Shown in pieces: positions 1 to 12,200 of a stretch of DNA of 64,000 nucleotides. Made by a program: the position numbers and the translations under genes. Below the pieces are notes generated by a model that saw only the letters and a list, made by a program, of their open reading frames with translations, made no database searches and was not told the DNA's origin. How positions within the stretch are numbered: the stretch's first letter is position 1; each line of letters opens with the position of its first letter. Location of the stretch: contig JAECUM010001937.1 of assembly GCA_016617855.1 (NCBI GenBank), positions 62,001-126,000 of the forward strand. Reading direction: 5' to 3'. The DNA is from Megalonaias nervosa (taxonomy: Eukaryota; Mollusca; Bivalvia; Unionida; Unionidae).

Positions 1-737
1 TTGTTCGATTGAAACCAAAAAGAGCTAAAAATCTGATAGGCCAATATCTTGCCCAAAATCATGTCTGCCATGTTGCTGGAATGTGTCCAATATCATGAGG
101 CAGTAACAGACCTACCAACCCTAATAAAACCGTCTCAGTAATGTGTATTAAAACATCATAAACTGGTATTGTAAAGCTGAAAAACGTATTTAAAAGTATT
201 CAAAACATGCAGTGATGGTAAATATTATGTTGAACTGAAAAGTCTGTGAAGTATATGTAGACCTTATTTACCACTAGTACAGTTGCACAGGCTTAAGTTC
301 CAAATCATAAGCTCAATGGCTTGTTGCTATCTGTCAACTTGACGTAATTATTGGAACTTTATTCCCATTTCACATGATAATGAGAACCATATCTCCCACC
401 GCCAATACAAAAAATTCCATAATGATCATGCAGACACTTTGCATGAAAAAATGTGCAGTTTAAAGTGTCGGAAATACAGTTGCTCTGGTTCCCTTATTAA
501 CTCCACTAATTTTAATATGAAATCCAGATCCAAATCAAACACGGATGAGCCAATTATCTGGATTTTATGACAACAATATTTCTGTAGTTTTTGCTTTTAT
601 TCAGTAAGTCTATATTTTAAGGGTCATTTTCGTGAGACTTAGCACAAAATTGTAAGGGTTGGCAGGTTTGCAGTAGCCACTGATAGAGATTGGAGCCAAC
701 TCTTTCTCCTCAAAGAGCCCTAAAAAAAGTCAGCCAG
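1..737. other. No gene recognised (left edge)
   Basis: AT-rich sequence with no convincing reading frame or clear repeat. It probably lies in the last intron of the C2orf42 gene, or in its 3' flank, because the final coding exon of that gene is not found anywhere below 6101. Confidence 0.4.
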
Positions 738-3700
738 TTAGGGAACTGAGACACGCAGATGGATGACATTGTTGGTATGGCACCAATCCCTGAAAATACG
801 CCACTTTCCTTCATAAGCCTTCCAAGTGGAGAGGCTTCTTGCTCTCAAGATTCTCTCCACAATCGAAGGTTTGAATTGTTTGTCTGAGAAGGCTGTCCTA
901 ATAAGAGCCGAGCCTGCAGAAGAGGACAGTTCAGGCAGGAAATGACCACCAGTGATTGTGGTTGCTGGAGAAGATTTGGGTTGGCTGGAATCTTCATGGG
1001 CAGATCTATCACTAGAATGAGTAGATCGGTGATCAAGAACTTGTCTCATCTGAGAGGGGCTATCAGAATCATCTTGCCATTCTGACCCCGTAACATCTGG
1101 GTTATTTTTGGTATCAGCACTGTGTCAGGGTAGGCAAATGCACACAACCCCTCCCAAATGATGGACAGTACAACCACACCACAAGCTTTTGGATATGGAA
1201 CTGGAGAGAAAAAAGATAGTTAAGTTGTGATTCCACCTTTTCGCAAAGAGGTCGATCATCAGACACCCCCTATGTGCACAAATTCGAGTGAAGACCGATT
1301 GATGGAGAGAAAATTCTGTGTGGAAGACTTGACCTCTCCTGGACTGTGTTGGCCTAGACTCTGAGTCTGTAGGGAATGTGTCTGATTTGTACATTGCACC
1401 AACATACAAACTGTCAAGTCAGAACACACAGGTTGGGTGATTTGGTGCCGCCCTGTATGTGGAGATAAGCATCACCACAGAGCTTTCTATACCTAATGAA
1501 GAATGTTTTGCCTGAGAGTTGATCTTTTCAGAAGTGAAAGGCATTGATGACAACCTTCATTTCAAGGATGCTGTTTAGAGGTCATTCCCCTGGCTCCCAC
1601 GTGTTGCTGATGGTAGTGAAGTCTGGCAACAGTTGGGCACAGCGATCGTGCAAACTGGCATCAATACATACTATTATTTTCCACTTGAGGCTTCTCCAAG
1701 GGGATTCCCATAGTCAGCCAACCTGGGCTGCACTACTGATGCAGAAATGACTGAATCTTGGGCATGATCATGACTGTTTGATCAAAAAAGGGGACTTGAA
1801 AAGGGGTGCCACTGTGCTTAAAAAGTCCACGTAAACAGGACAGCCGAGCAGGTTCAAGTCTGCTTCCAAACTGAATAAACCAAGGAGTTGCAAAAACTCG
1901 TTCGCTGAAACCCAAGTCTTGTTGGAAACAGACTTGACAAGTCTGATGATTTTGCTTATGCAAATATGTGGAAGCTGCACCAGATTCTGGTTTGTTAAAA
2001 ATTTTCCATATCCAGATGGAGAAAATTCTGGGATGGAGGTCTGACTTTTCCCGGTTGACCAGAAAGCCATGACAATATAAAAGAGAGAAGAGATAGCTCC
2101 TGCCTTTGGGTAGGTTAGAACTTACCATACGTTTCTGAAGGATGTCATCCAGGTGTGCTGCCATTGTTGTAGATGTTGTTGTTGTTCGTCCGTTGAGTCG
2201 ACGAGGACCACTCAAGTCATCTGAGGGTTAGAGGGGCTAGTTCTGTTCTGTGCATGTGCAGGTGGCTGATGAGGCCAATCCTTGCACAGAAAGTTGGTTT
2301 GCTTAAGGTACAAGCGATGAGCGGGACATCTCCAGGAGGGTTGATGGCACGCGCTTTTCTGGCTTGCCTCGTCAGCTCTGTCCTGCTAGATTCACACAAC
2401 TTGGAGCCTTTGTGCACAGAGGAATGCCATGTGACTCGATCACTTGCTCTTTGCTCCCAGGAATCTGGGTTTATGTTGAATGCTTTCAATGCAGCTTTCA
2501 GATTGTCTTTGAAGCATTTCTTCTGACCTCCATGGGATCGCTGTCCTTGCTGCAGCTCGCCACAGAAGAGTCTCTTAGGCAGCAGGTGGTCTGGCATGCG
2601 TACAACGTGTCCCGCCCAGCATAGCTGGGACTGCGTCAGGATGGCATGGATGCTGGGGAGACCTGCTTGGGTGAGTACCTCAGTGCCTGGAACCTTGTCC
2701 TGCCACTTGACGTTGAGGATTTTCCTGAGACTTGTGGTGTGAAAGTGGTTCAGCTTCCTGGCATGGCATTGGTACACCGTCCACGTTTTGAATGCATAAA
2801 GTAGTGTGGGGAGCACAACTGCCCTGTAGACCTTTAGTTTGGTCTGGACGCTGATGCCTCTTCTATTCCAGACATTGGCATACAGTCTGCCGAAAGTTGC
2901 GCTGGCTCTGGCAATGCGGAGGTTCACCTTGTCAATAGTGACGCTCTGTGACAATGTGCTGCCAAGGTAGGTGAAGCAGTTCACTATGTTGTAGATGACA
3001 TCGATTGGAATAGGGTGAGGACATAATCCATACTCTCTGTAAAAGCTGAAGGGCTGATGTTGGGGCCAAAGGGAGAATCTCAACTGATAACTGCGTCTCT
3101 GTAAGCAAAACAGAGAAAATGTTTGTGACATGGTGTGGATGTCAAAATATGCATTGGTCAGATCGAGACTGATGGCATACTCATCTCACTGAATGATAGG
3201 CGGATTGAACTAGCCATCTCCATCTTGAATTTTGGAGGCACAATGAACTGGTTGAGGTGACTCAAGTCAATGATGGATCTCAACTTGCTGTTTGCTTTTC
3301 AAAAACAAAACAGCTTTGAACAACACTCCTAGGGACAAGCTTTACAACTTTTTTGGGGGGACAGCAATCATATCTCTTGTTGTAGAAAGGCATCCTTCTC
3401 CTGATTTGATGGTGCATCAGTGAAGCAGGGAGAGGTGGAGAGGGAAGGGAGTTGTTGATGAACGAAACCCAAAGCATTCCAAAAGACTTGGATCCCACCC
3501 CCCAAATTGTTCTGAGGGAAAAGGGAGACCATCAGCTCAAATTTCAGTTTCTTACCTCTTCTGTACAACTGCTTCTTAGGGATCGATATTGGTGCACATG
3601 ACTGAAAAGATCCCATCCTGAGCCCACTTAACATCCATTCACACTGATGGGGGGGGGGGGGCTGAGTGGTTCCAAATGCCTGTGTGGGTTGAGTGGCAAG

Positions 3701-4150
3701 GTGATGGTGCAGTTCTTAAACTTCTTTTCTTCCCCCAAAGCAGTGGTGACCCAAACAAGGTCATCCAGAAAGGGAGTGTATGAAAAGGTTTGAGCAATGT
3801 AATCATAGACATGTGACACGTCATATCACGTTTAAACTGGCTGAAGCCGTCAAAGTATTGGCCTTGGTATGATGACCAGCTCTGGTCAATGACCCTAGCA
3901 ATCCTGGTCACTGCCTCCCAGGCATGGCTATTGCCAGGTCTCTCCATTGAGTCTGAAAGGTGCCAATGAGGCCAAATCCAAAAATAAAGAATGTGCCATG
4001 ACATCCCAAACCAGCATGGCATGGAGCACACAACAGACAAGTGGACATATGAACAGCTCCTATATTCTTGTCAATTGTGTTGAGGTCCAATCTGGATCTA
4101 CGTGGAGCTCTGGAAAAGACACACCAGGTGCTAAGAAGACTCAATCCCTA
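738..4150 (-). mobile_element. Decayed DIRS-like tyrosine-recombinase retrotransposon, copy 1
   Basis: Broken reading frames on the minus strand follow DIRS order. Around 3640-4040 is an upstream protein of uncertain identity. Around 3130-3290 and 3010-3130 are reverse transcriptase pieces (DLSHLNQFIVPPKFKMEM, then a frame resembling SLDLTNAYFDI). At 1733-2215 is the HLDDIL region that follows. At 1125-1409 is the end of the RNase H/linker region (SLHQSVF, then DLFAKRWNHNL). At 738-1049 is the start of the tyrosine recombinase (ARSLSTWKAYEGKWRIFRDWC). The RT is split by a LINE fragment and frames shift many times, so the copy is dead. It lies in a C2orf42 intron in the gene's own orientation. 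Family assignment rests on these motifs; the termini are not resolved. Confidence 0.75.
2165..3008 (-). mobile_element. LINE 3' fragment inserted in the DIRS reverse transcriptase
   Basis: A single open frame on the minus strand encodes the C-terminal part of a non-LTR retrotransposon reverse transcriptase: FTYLGSTLS, then LRIARASATFGRL, VWNRRGI, YRAVVLPTLLYAFKTWTVY, WAGHVVRMPD and RLFCGELQQGQRSHGGQKK. It ends in a simple AAC-rich tail near 2165-2185, which marks the 3' end. The fragment is truncated at its 5' end and separates two halves of the surrounding DIRS RT, so it inserted later. The frame is still open over about 280 codons, so it is relatively young. Confidence 0.85.
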
Positions 4151-4470
4151 TGAAAACGTCACCAGCTCTCCCTTGTGGACAAGCAGTGAACATATGGAAG
4201 TCAGGCAGTTCTGGCTGGTTTGCCCAGCAAATGGTTGGCCTGGAAGCCAGCAGTATAGAAGACGATCTGGCTATCACTGGTACCGGCTGCTCCAAGTGCC
4301 TGGCTGGACAGAGATTTATCAATGAAGTCTCCATCATAGAAAAGGCATGTTGCTAACGGCATGGTTAGACATACAGACCTGTCACTAAGATTCATGTAAA
4401 TCAAAGTTGGCTGGACCAATTCAACAAAAGGTCTTCATGTTGAAACAGCTAGTCAGTGATGGTGCAGTTT

Positions 4471-4830
4471 TATTATGTATTGGATCCAATGTATCTGGTA
4501 CAAACCAAATGCATCCTGACTTCTAAGCCCAGAGACATGGACATGGACATGTGTGGGTACTTATGCCCACTGGGCTGCCTAAAATTGGGAAACATTTCCC
4601 AAATGAGTCAAAAGGTCAGTGGTGGCTGTATGGTTGGTGAAGGCTGGACAGCTGTGACAGCCAGTAATGGTGCAGTGGAATAAAAAGGTGGATCCAACTG
4701 ATCCGATATGAACCCCATGTACTCTGACTTGCAGGCCCAAAGGTCATGCTTGGACATAAGGGGGCAACTTACACCCACTGGGCTGCCTAAAATTGGGGAA
4801 TACTCCCAACTGAGTCAATATTACTAACAA
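4471..4830. repeat. Two diverged direct copies, about 130 bp each
   Basis: Positions about 4477-4612 and 4690-4818 share the block CCCACTGGGCTGCCTAAAAT, preceded by a CATGTACTCTGACTT-like segment and followed by CCCAAnTGAGTCAA. Spacing is about 210 bp. They may be internal repeats of the neighbouring DIRS element or an unrelated tandem repeat. Confidence 0.55.
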
Positions 4831-4849
4831 CAAACCATAGGTTGCCTTC

Positions 4850-6100
4850 CTTGACTTATTCCATTTTTCCCTCCCTTCAATGCCAAATTGACCAGTGCTT
4901 TGAATGAGCAATTCATGCATTTAGTAAAACGTAAAACAAAGCATAGATTAGCAAATCATTGTGCAACTAACTAGCAAATATGGTAGCCCAGACTTCCTGA
5001 CAGATGCTACATATCACAGACAGTATATACTTTGTATAAACAAACCAAGAGTCATGGTAGACTTCATTGCTCTGAAGTTGCATTTATAGCATTTAAATGA
5101 CATTTTAATGAAGTGATGCAAGAAGAGAAAGCAAAGCATAAATGAGTAATTCATCAAGTTACTAACTCACTAATATAAATATATTCCCCATTGCTATTGA
5201 AGGAATTGAAAGAGTCATTGTTGCAATCAAAACTTACAGATATGTTAGAACTTATGCATTTCAAGTGTTTACTTGACTTTTCAAATGAAACTACTTAAAG
5301 GAAAAAACAAAGCATAAATCAGCAATGCAGCACGTTAAAAACACGCTAAAACCAACTCCGTTACAAATGGAGCAAGTAAAAAAAGTAAAAATAGCACTAA
5401 CTCATAATGTCCATGGAGATGTCAACGATAACATGGTGTGACGTAGTCCTAAAACGACAAGGTCCCTAAAGGTGACAAAATTACTAAAAATTTGGCAGAA
5501 ATTAAAAAAAAAACAAAAACTATACAACTTGCAGCATAATGACTAATCCACACAACAGCTCCAAAAGGAAAGTTGGACGGTTCAATCAGAACACAAAAAT
5601 GGTTTGGACTGTCGGAGGATAAACTGTACAATGTGATCAGTACAGCAGCAAAGCTAAAAACTAGTGACACCTGATGATGCCAAAGGGAAATAATGGGCAA
5701 GAGTTATTGCCCTTTGTCTGTTGGAAATAGGAAGGCTTGATTCCCAAGGTAGCAGGTTAATATTTCTAATATATTGTATTTGGGGAATGTATTCAAATGA
5801 GAAATCGGTAACAGTGACCTGTTCTTTTTTTTATCTTATATACAATGTTGTAGCAATACATATTGTGCAACATCAAACAACTAAATAGATCAATGAAAAA
5901 ATAAATTGGTGCACTGATCCTGGGAAAAAAAAAATCCTAATATACTTTACTTCTTTCAAAGTGGCAAAAAAGATATTTTTTAAAATTAAATAAATCTGGG
6001 GCATTTGCAGAAATAGGAATCAAAATATCTTATGTTAAAAGTATGCATGAACACAATTTTCCAAACACTGTTCAATGTATTAACACACAATATTACTTAC
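4850..6100. other. Intronic AT-rich sequence, no gene recognised
   Basis: No frame here resembles the missing C-terminal exon of C2orf42, which should encode a conserved tail of about 50-60 residues. Nothing else was identified. Confidence 0.4.
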
Positions 6101-6260
6101 CAACTTTCAGGTAAGTTTTTAGCTCAAATGGACGAATTAGGACAGGGTTCTTCCCTTTATACTGATCATCTACATTTTCCACCCGCACTTTGGGAATCTC
6201 ATATAGGTCATAAGTCCCATCTCGGTTTTCCACAAAGTTTCTTGTTATGTCTAAGCTCAT
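6101..6260 (-). CDS. C2orf42: C2orf42 exon 7 (last exon seen)
   Basis: 160 bp after acceptor TTTTCAG, beginning [20 protein letters not shown] and ending [11 protein letters not shown] with donor GTAAGT at 6100. It ends in phase 1, so at least one further coding exon must follow; it is not found between 1 and 6100. Confidence 0.93.
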
Positions 6261-9200
6261 CTGAAAACAAAATGAAACATTCAAAACACCTTTTTAATGG
6301 CATACATTATTTTTCTTTTTGATTTCTTCAATATAGGTATCGTAGTGAAACCAATAAAACTGAATGAATTTTGTCCTCTTCCTACCATGGGGAAATCACA
6401 CAAGTTTACAATAATGCAATCTATGACCTTTAAGACAGAGCTGTAAAGTTACTGGACTGACAAGGAAAGGAATCAAATTTCATTGCCTTATCTCAAAAGA
6501 CATCAGAGGGAAAGTGCAGAAAAGAAAAAAAAAATTACCAGTGATCTTGACCTTAAAGATAAAGTCCAGATTGTGATGCCATCAAACCAGGAAGCATATG
6601 TATATATGGTCTAGCAGGGAAAATTCAGAAAAGCTAAGAAAAAAATCATTAATCCTTCATACTGCAAAAGAATACAGGTGACGTTTGATTTATGCCACAG
6701 ATGCATTTCCAAGGTTAAGGCATAAATCAAACTTGGCATAAATCAAAAGTGATGTAAATGCATGTATGTGAACTGCATGCAAGTCACAGCACATGGCTCC
6801 AGTAATGGCATAAAAATGGGCACAGTGGCATAAACTGAATATTATTTCTTCATTATAAATGACATTAAAATAGAAGTGTGAAAATTGAATTGGCATAAAT
6901 CATGTGTCATCTTTACACAAAAAACAAAATTCAGTATGGTCTTCTATATAACCAGACAATGGAAAGACCAATAAATCAACTCCAATCCTCTATAAATTGT
7001 AAAGAGAGACATCACTCTATTTAAACAACAAACAAAGGATCTATCCCATAATGAAAGTGTTATCAAAGATTCAAGTATTTATTCATCACATTCTTCTTCT
7101 TACCTCTGGCGTATCAAATATTTGTTTCACATGGATAATATTGGTGATATGCCAAGTGTATTTTGTAAATGTTCCAAGAGGCAAGGCATCTTTCCTAACA
7201 AATGCTGTAGTGAAGTTTGGCAATCGTTTTTTCCTGTTCCCTGATGAAATTCTCTGCTGAAGACAGTCAAAGAAACACTGGGGAGCATGGAATACTAAAG
7301 GATCTGGGTTACCTGGAGACAGTAAAAAGACAAATGCCCCTTTTTGTAATCAGTAATTATAAGATAAATTCACATTTTGACATAAACTTATGGAAATGTG
7401 AATTCCAATAGCAACTTATAATAATATCAGTGTTCTCTCCTGAATAATATGCTTCACATCAGCCCCACTATTTATAATACTGACCTTATCCACCCATACA
7501 TTTAGTATGACTTCACTGATGATTTTATGAATCACAATCTTCCATTTACTGATATGTATATCTATGTGAGAGCTGTGGCATAGATATTTTGGTGACATAT
7601 TAATGCAAGGTACAGAGTTGACTCTTGTATGTTAGTAATGGATATTTACGAACACTCTGCATATTTATTAAGATAAACGTATGCATTTTGGTAACATTTT
7701 ACTTTTATCTATTGGACATATTAGTGATATGAGTAGAATCCACACAAGAACTATCATTTTTACTCCAAATCACAAAGATGTTGATATTTCACTACAGTGA
7801 AAAGTTTTAGCTTTCAATTAGTCCTTCTATAATTACAGGTAATGTTGAAAACATTTATAAGGAGAAATAATATTAAAAAAATGAATAGATAAGAGTATTC
7901 CTGACACAGAAAGGATTGGTTTCCTTGAACGCAATAGTGCTTTCTGGGTTTAGAATAGATTTAAGGCTGAGAAATAAAAGTTTCAAAGTCACATCTCTCT
8001 CTCAACTCAAAATAACCCACGTTTTAATTCTTTCTTTCTTCCTCATATGCTTCCAGTGCTGGGATTTTTCAGTTATAAGATGACAATCTCAATTTACTCT
8101 CCTATTTTAAGAAGTGACTAGTGTTTGATTCTGTATTTCCATTATATATATCTTTATATGCATGCTAATGGTGAGGGGAGTTGACACTTAACAGCTCTAT
8201 TATAAATGTGTCCCCTCTTGTACAATTATTCTTTCCCCATTTTTTTTATATTTTATTTATACATAACTTCGGTGTCACCAGTAACAGCTAAATAATGAAC
8301 CAGGATTCCAAACTTGTTATGCATTCTTTATTTGTTGGAATTGTAGTTTACAGCTTATAGAATAAAAGGTACTGTTGGTTCTTTAATTTCTGTCATTTGA
8401 AATTTTATCAAAGTTTTATCTAGAATGTATTTTATGAATCTATTATAACTTTCTGCCAGCAGTGTAGTCAGGTCTTCCTCACTTATCAAAAACCTGTAAA
8501 CTATAAGCTTTAATATTTACTCAGTCTGTTCCTACGCCTGAACTCCTATATTACAGATACAGTGTGACCCTGCTATAGCACGTTCCGTTATAACACGAAT
8601 TCAGATATAACACGGTTGTGGTGTGGCTCCCCAAATTTCATATACATGTATTTTTCTCATACACAAAAAAAAAAGTTTTTAAAAGCACGAAAAAAACAAA
8701 TAAAGTTTATTATCATTTTAGGGAAGATATCGTGTATGAATAATACAAGACACTCGTGAAGTGGCTCCTGAAATTTTATATGCATTTTTCTCATACATGA
8801 AAAAATAATGTTTTCTTCTTAAAAGTACGAAAAATAATGTCTAAAAAGTTTATTCAGAATCGCGCAGGGCTTCGCCAATGTCGCAAATTGCGATTTGTTT
8901 CCTTATTAGTGGCAAAATATGCCATCTGGCAATTTTTTTTAAATTGGCGAAATTGTTGGCTGTTTAAACTTGTATATACAACCACTGGTTTGGAGTGGAG
9001 AAATTCAGAGGCCCCATGAAAGGAAGCCACAAAGTTGATATAAAATGCACTGAAATTTATCTATTGTTACATAAACAAATTATTTGTCCATATTGACAAA
9101 CCATCTTAACAGTGCATTGTTATATCATAATCCGCTTATGTTGACATCTAGCATGAGTACTGTATGTTTTGAGATATCCGCTTTTTTTCAAATTTACATT

Positions 9201-12200
9201 TCTGGTAGCAGAGATTAACCAGACGAGGCATTATCTCCTAATCTATCTTTTGTCACATTTTTGGCCGCTCGCTAGTAATTAATATATTTACATAGACTGA
9301 CATTTCTATGTGGATGGTAAAGTAAAATTCCTCTTCTTTTCACTCAGAATTAAATCCTTCACAACATTCACATTTTCTGTAGTAATCCCAATCATCAGAC
9401 CAGAACACCTGCGTCTTATCGTCGATTGACTCTTTCTTTAAATTTCTGACGCATGCGTGTAAGGCAGCATCACTCAACTACCCCCCCCCAAAAAAAAAAA
9501 AGCTCTCACTTGTCTATTCAATAGGCAAGGAGGAACAGTAACTACAATTGACCATACAACAGCCAATTCATTTTAAAAAAAAAATGTACCCAGATAAAAT
9601 AGTTGCTGAAATTTCAAAGAAAACATTACCTTTGAAGCACCGATTGTTATGAAAAGGTACTAAGCAAATGGGAAAAAAAATCAGTCTCAATCATGCAATA
9701 CAATTTTTGATGTCGCCACATTAAGAAACGGGCATTTGTTTGGTTCTCCAAAGCTTCCTTTTTAGTGGTGACTTCAATAACGCATGCACCCTTCATCAAA
9801 GAAAGCTGACTACAATCTTAAATAAAAACAAAGAACCTTTCTTCAAAGGAAGTCAGTACCGAACTTAAATAAAAGCAATGGAATCTGATGGATTGTTTCA
9901 TTTTCCAACGTGACTGGAACACTTTTACTGTGCCGTGAAAGCTTCCCTTTTACAGGATAAAAGTTTATGCTTACGAACTCTACCGACGGCGCTTAAACGC
10001 AAACTTTTACAGACTTGGGACATACTGAAAAGTAAATGTGCTTCATCATTCGTTACGTGATTGTGCTACTTTGTTTCCAAACTGTGACAAAAGTATTGAA
10101 TATTTTAAATGTGTGTGTGTGCATATTTTCAATGGAATTACTTGTATTGTGGATTCAATTTATGTAACGTGATTCGCGGGTGAGTTCATGGTGTTGATAC
10201 TTTATTCATGGCTATCCATTAGACATGTATATATAAACAGTATATACGTATATGTACCAATGCGTGGTTCTCTGAATAAAGTAAAATATTATATATGCCT
10301 TCTCTGTTTTTACTACAGGCGTATTTCTCATTTAATATGCATTGATTTAAGATGATAACTGTGCCAATGAAGCACGTATTTTTGAGCCCGCATTTATTAC
10401 CTACCCCCTCCCGCACATTTTTTCGGGTACATGCATCATTTTCTTCAGCTAACTGACCTGGTTGCTTATAACACGGTTCGGTCTATAACACGGTCAGGTT
10501 CTATGGCTTCCAACTACTGTATTATAGCAGGGTCACACTGTACTTATATTAATGATGGTATATACCTTTTAAATCAACACACAATACTATATTACATTAT
10601 GATATTACTGTATTATGATCCTGGTAAAATAATACATACTGTTCCAACCCTACCCTTAAGTGATGTTGTCATTACTCTGCCTTTGTTCAATTAAAATAAT
10701 GACTGTTCAAGAATAATACAACCCAACCATTCACGATAAACAATTGATAACAACTATTTTTATTTTCCAGAATGTGGCTAAGTGGTCAGTATTCTGACCT
10801 CATTAATACAAAGTTCAAATCCTGCCAAAACCAAACTTGGTTAATTATTCTGGTGTGTCTCTAGGTAAGAAACTCCAATTGCTCAGGCACCTTTCTTTTG
10901 CCATTGTACCTTAAAAAATTAATCAATTACCACTACATTGTAAACAAGGGTACCTTGAATGGTAGGTGATGCATTCACCAACTGTTTAATTGTCCTCATG
11001 TATGTCTCACTCTAGAACAAACATTACTAGGGGCCCTGGGTAGCTTAGTTGTCTAAGGTGCTTATCTTTACAGATCACTCACACATCTCACTTTTGTCAG
11101 AGTGGGTTTGAGCCTTAGCTTAGTCACCATGTGTAATTGAGAAAGCTTGCCCATAGCCTCATGTGATGTTTTTGGTAAGTGTTTTTTTCCATGGGTTTTT
11201 CCACCACCAATATTCTGGCCACCAAGCAGAGCCCATCATGTACCGAAAATCTGTTCCTATGCAAAACCCATTTTTCTCCGAGTCACAATGACCTTGACCT
11301 GTCAGCTTTCAACCAAAAAATCAATTGACCTGCATCCACAGTCCAAGCTTCAGGGCTCCTGGACTGGGAGACAGCTTGTGCTTCCACCTTGTCCCTAAAA
11401 GGTCTATCACTGGATGCCACAGAAGCATGCAAATCCAATTAAAAATCAACTGATGAAGGGAAAACTTCATATGAATGATCTAATCCCTTCTTGACAGAGA
11501 ACAAGCCAGGTTAGTGTGCCAGGAATGTGTCTGTTTTGTATGGATATACTTAGCTGGAAACACCAGCACAGAAACCCTAAAAGCAAAACACACAGATCAG
11601 GTGATTTGATCCCCCCCCCCCTTTTATGGTTGAGGAAGTAGTCCACCACTACCAAACTGTCTAACATGATCAGAACTACTCTCCCATAAGGTTGGACCCT
11701 CCCGACATAATAGGCCATGATTACTGCCTTCATTTTCAGATGGTTGATATGAAGGGGTAATTTCACTGGACTGCACTTGCTAATGGCCATGCCGAAGCAA
11801 TATAAATTGGGAAGAACTCCCCAAACAGAAGAACTAGCATCCAGATTTCTGCTTTAGATTTTTCTCATGGCATTTTTGGTGTAAGCCAACCTTCACTGCA
11901 CCACTCTGCTTGCAAGACAATCTCAATGGGCCAAATGAACATAAAAAACTCTCTCTTGTTGTAATCCATGATTTGCAAGCAATTTTGCAAGCTTGATAAT
12001 CTGTTACACTCCTTTGTGAGTGAGACAATGTTGAAATTGGCAATAACCTCTATGCCCAAATGGACAAAACACTGGGAAGATTCAAGATCTGACTGTTACC
12101 AGTTTACTACAAAACTCAAGTGGACCAGAAGGGTCAGAAGACTGCCTTTCACTAGACATGAACTTACCATCTGTTTTTGGAGGATGTCATGTACATATGT

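Noticed and set aside
5449..5700. Hydrophobic minus-strand frame as the last exon of C2orf42
   Set aside because: No resemblance to the conserved tail of the family and no matching acceptor in phase 1.
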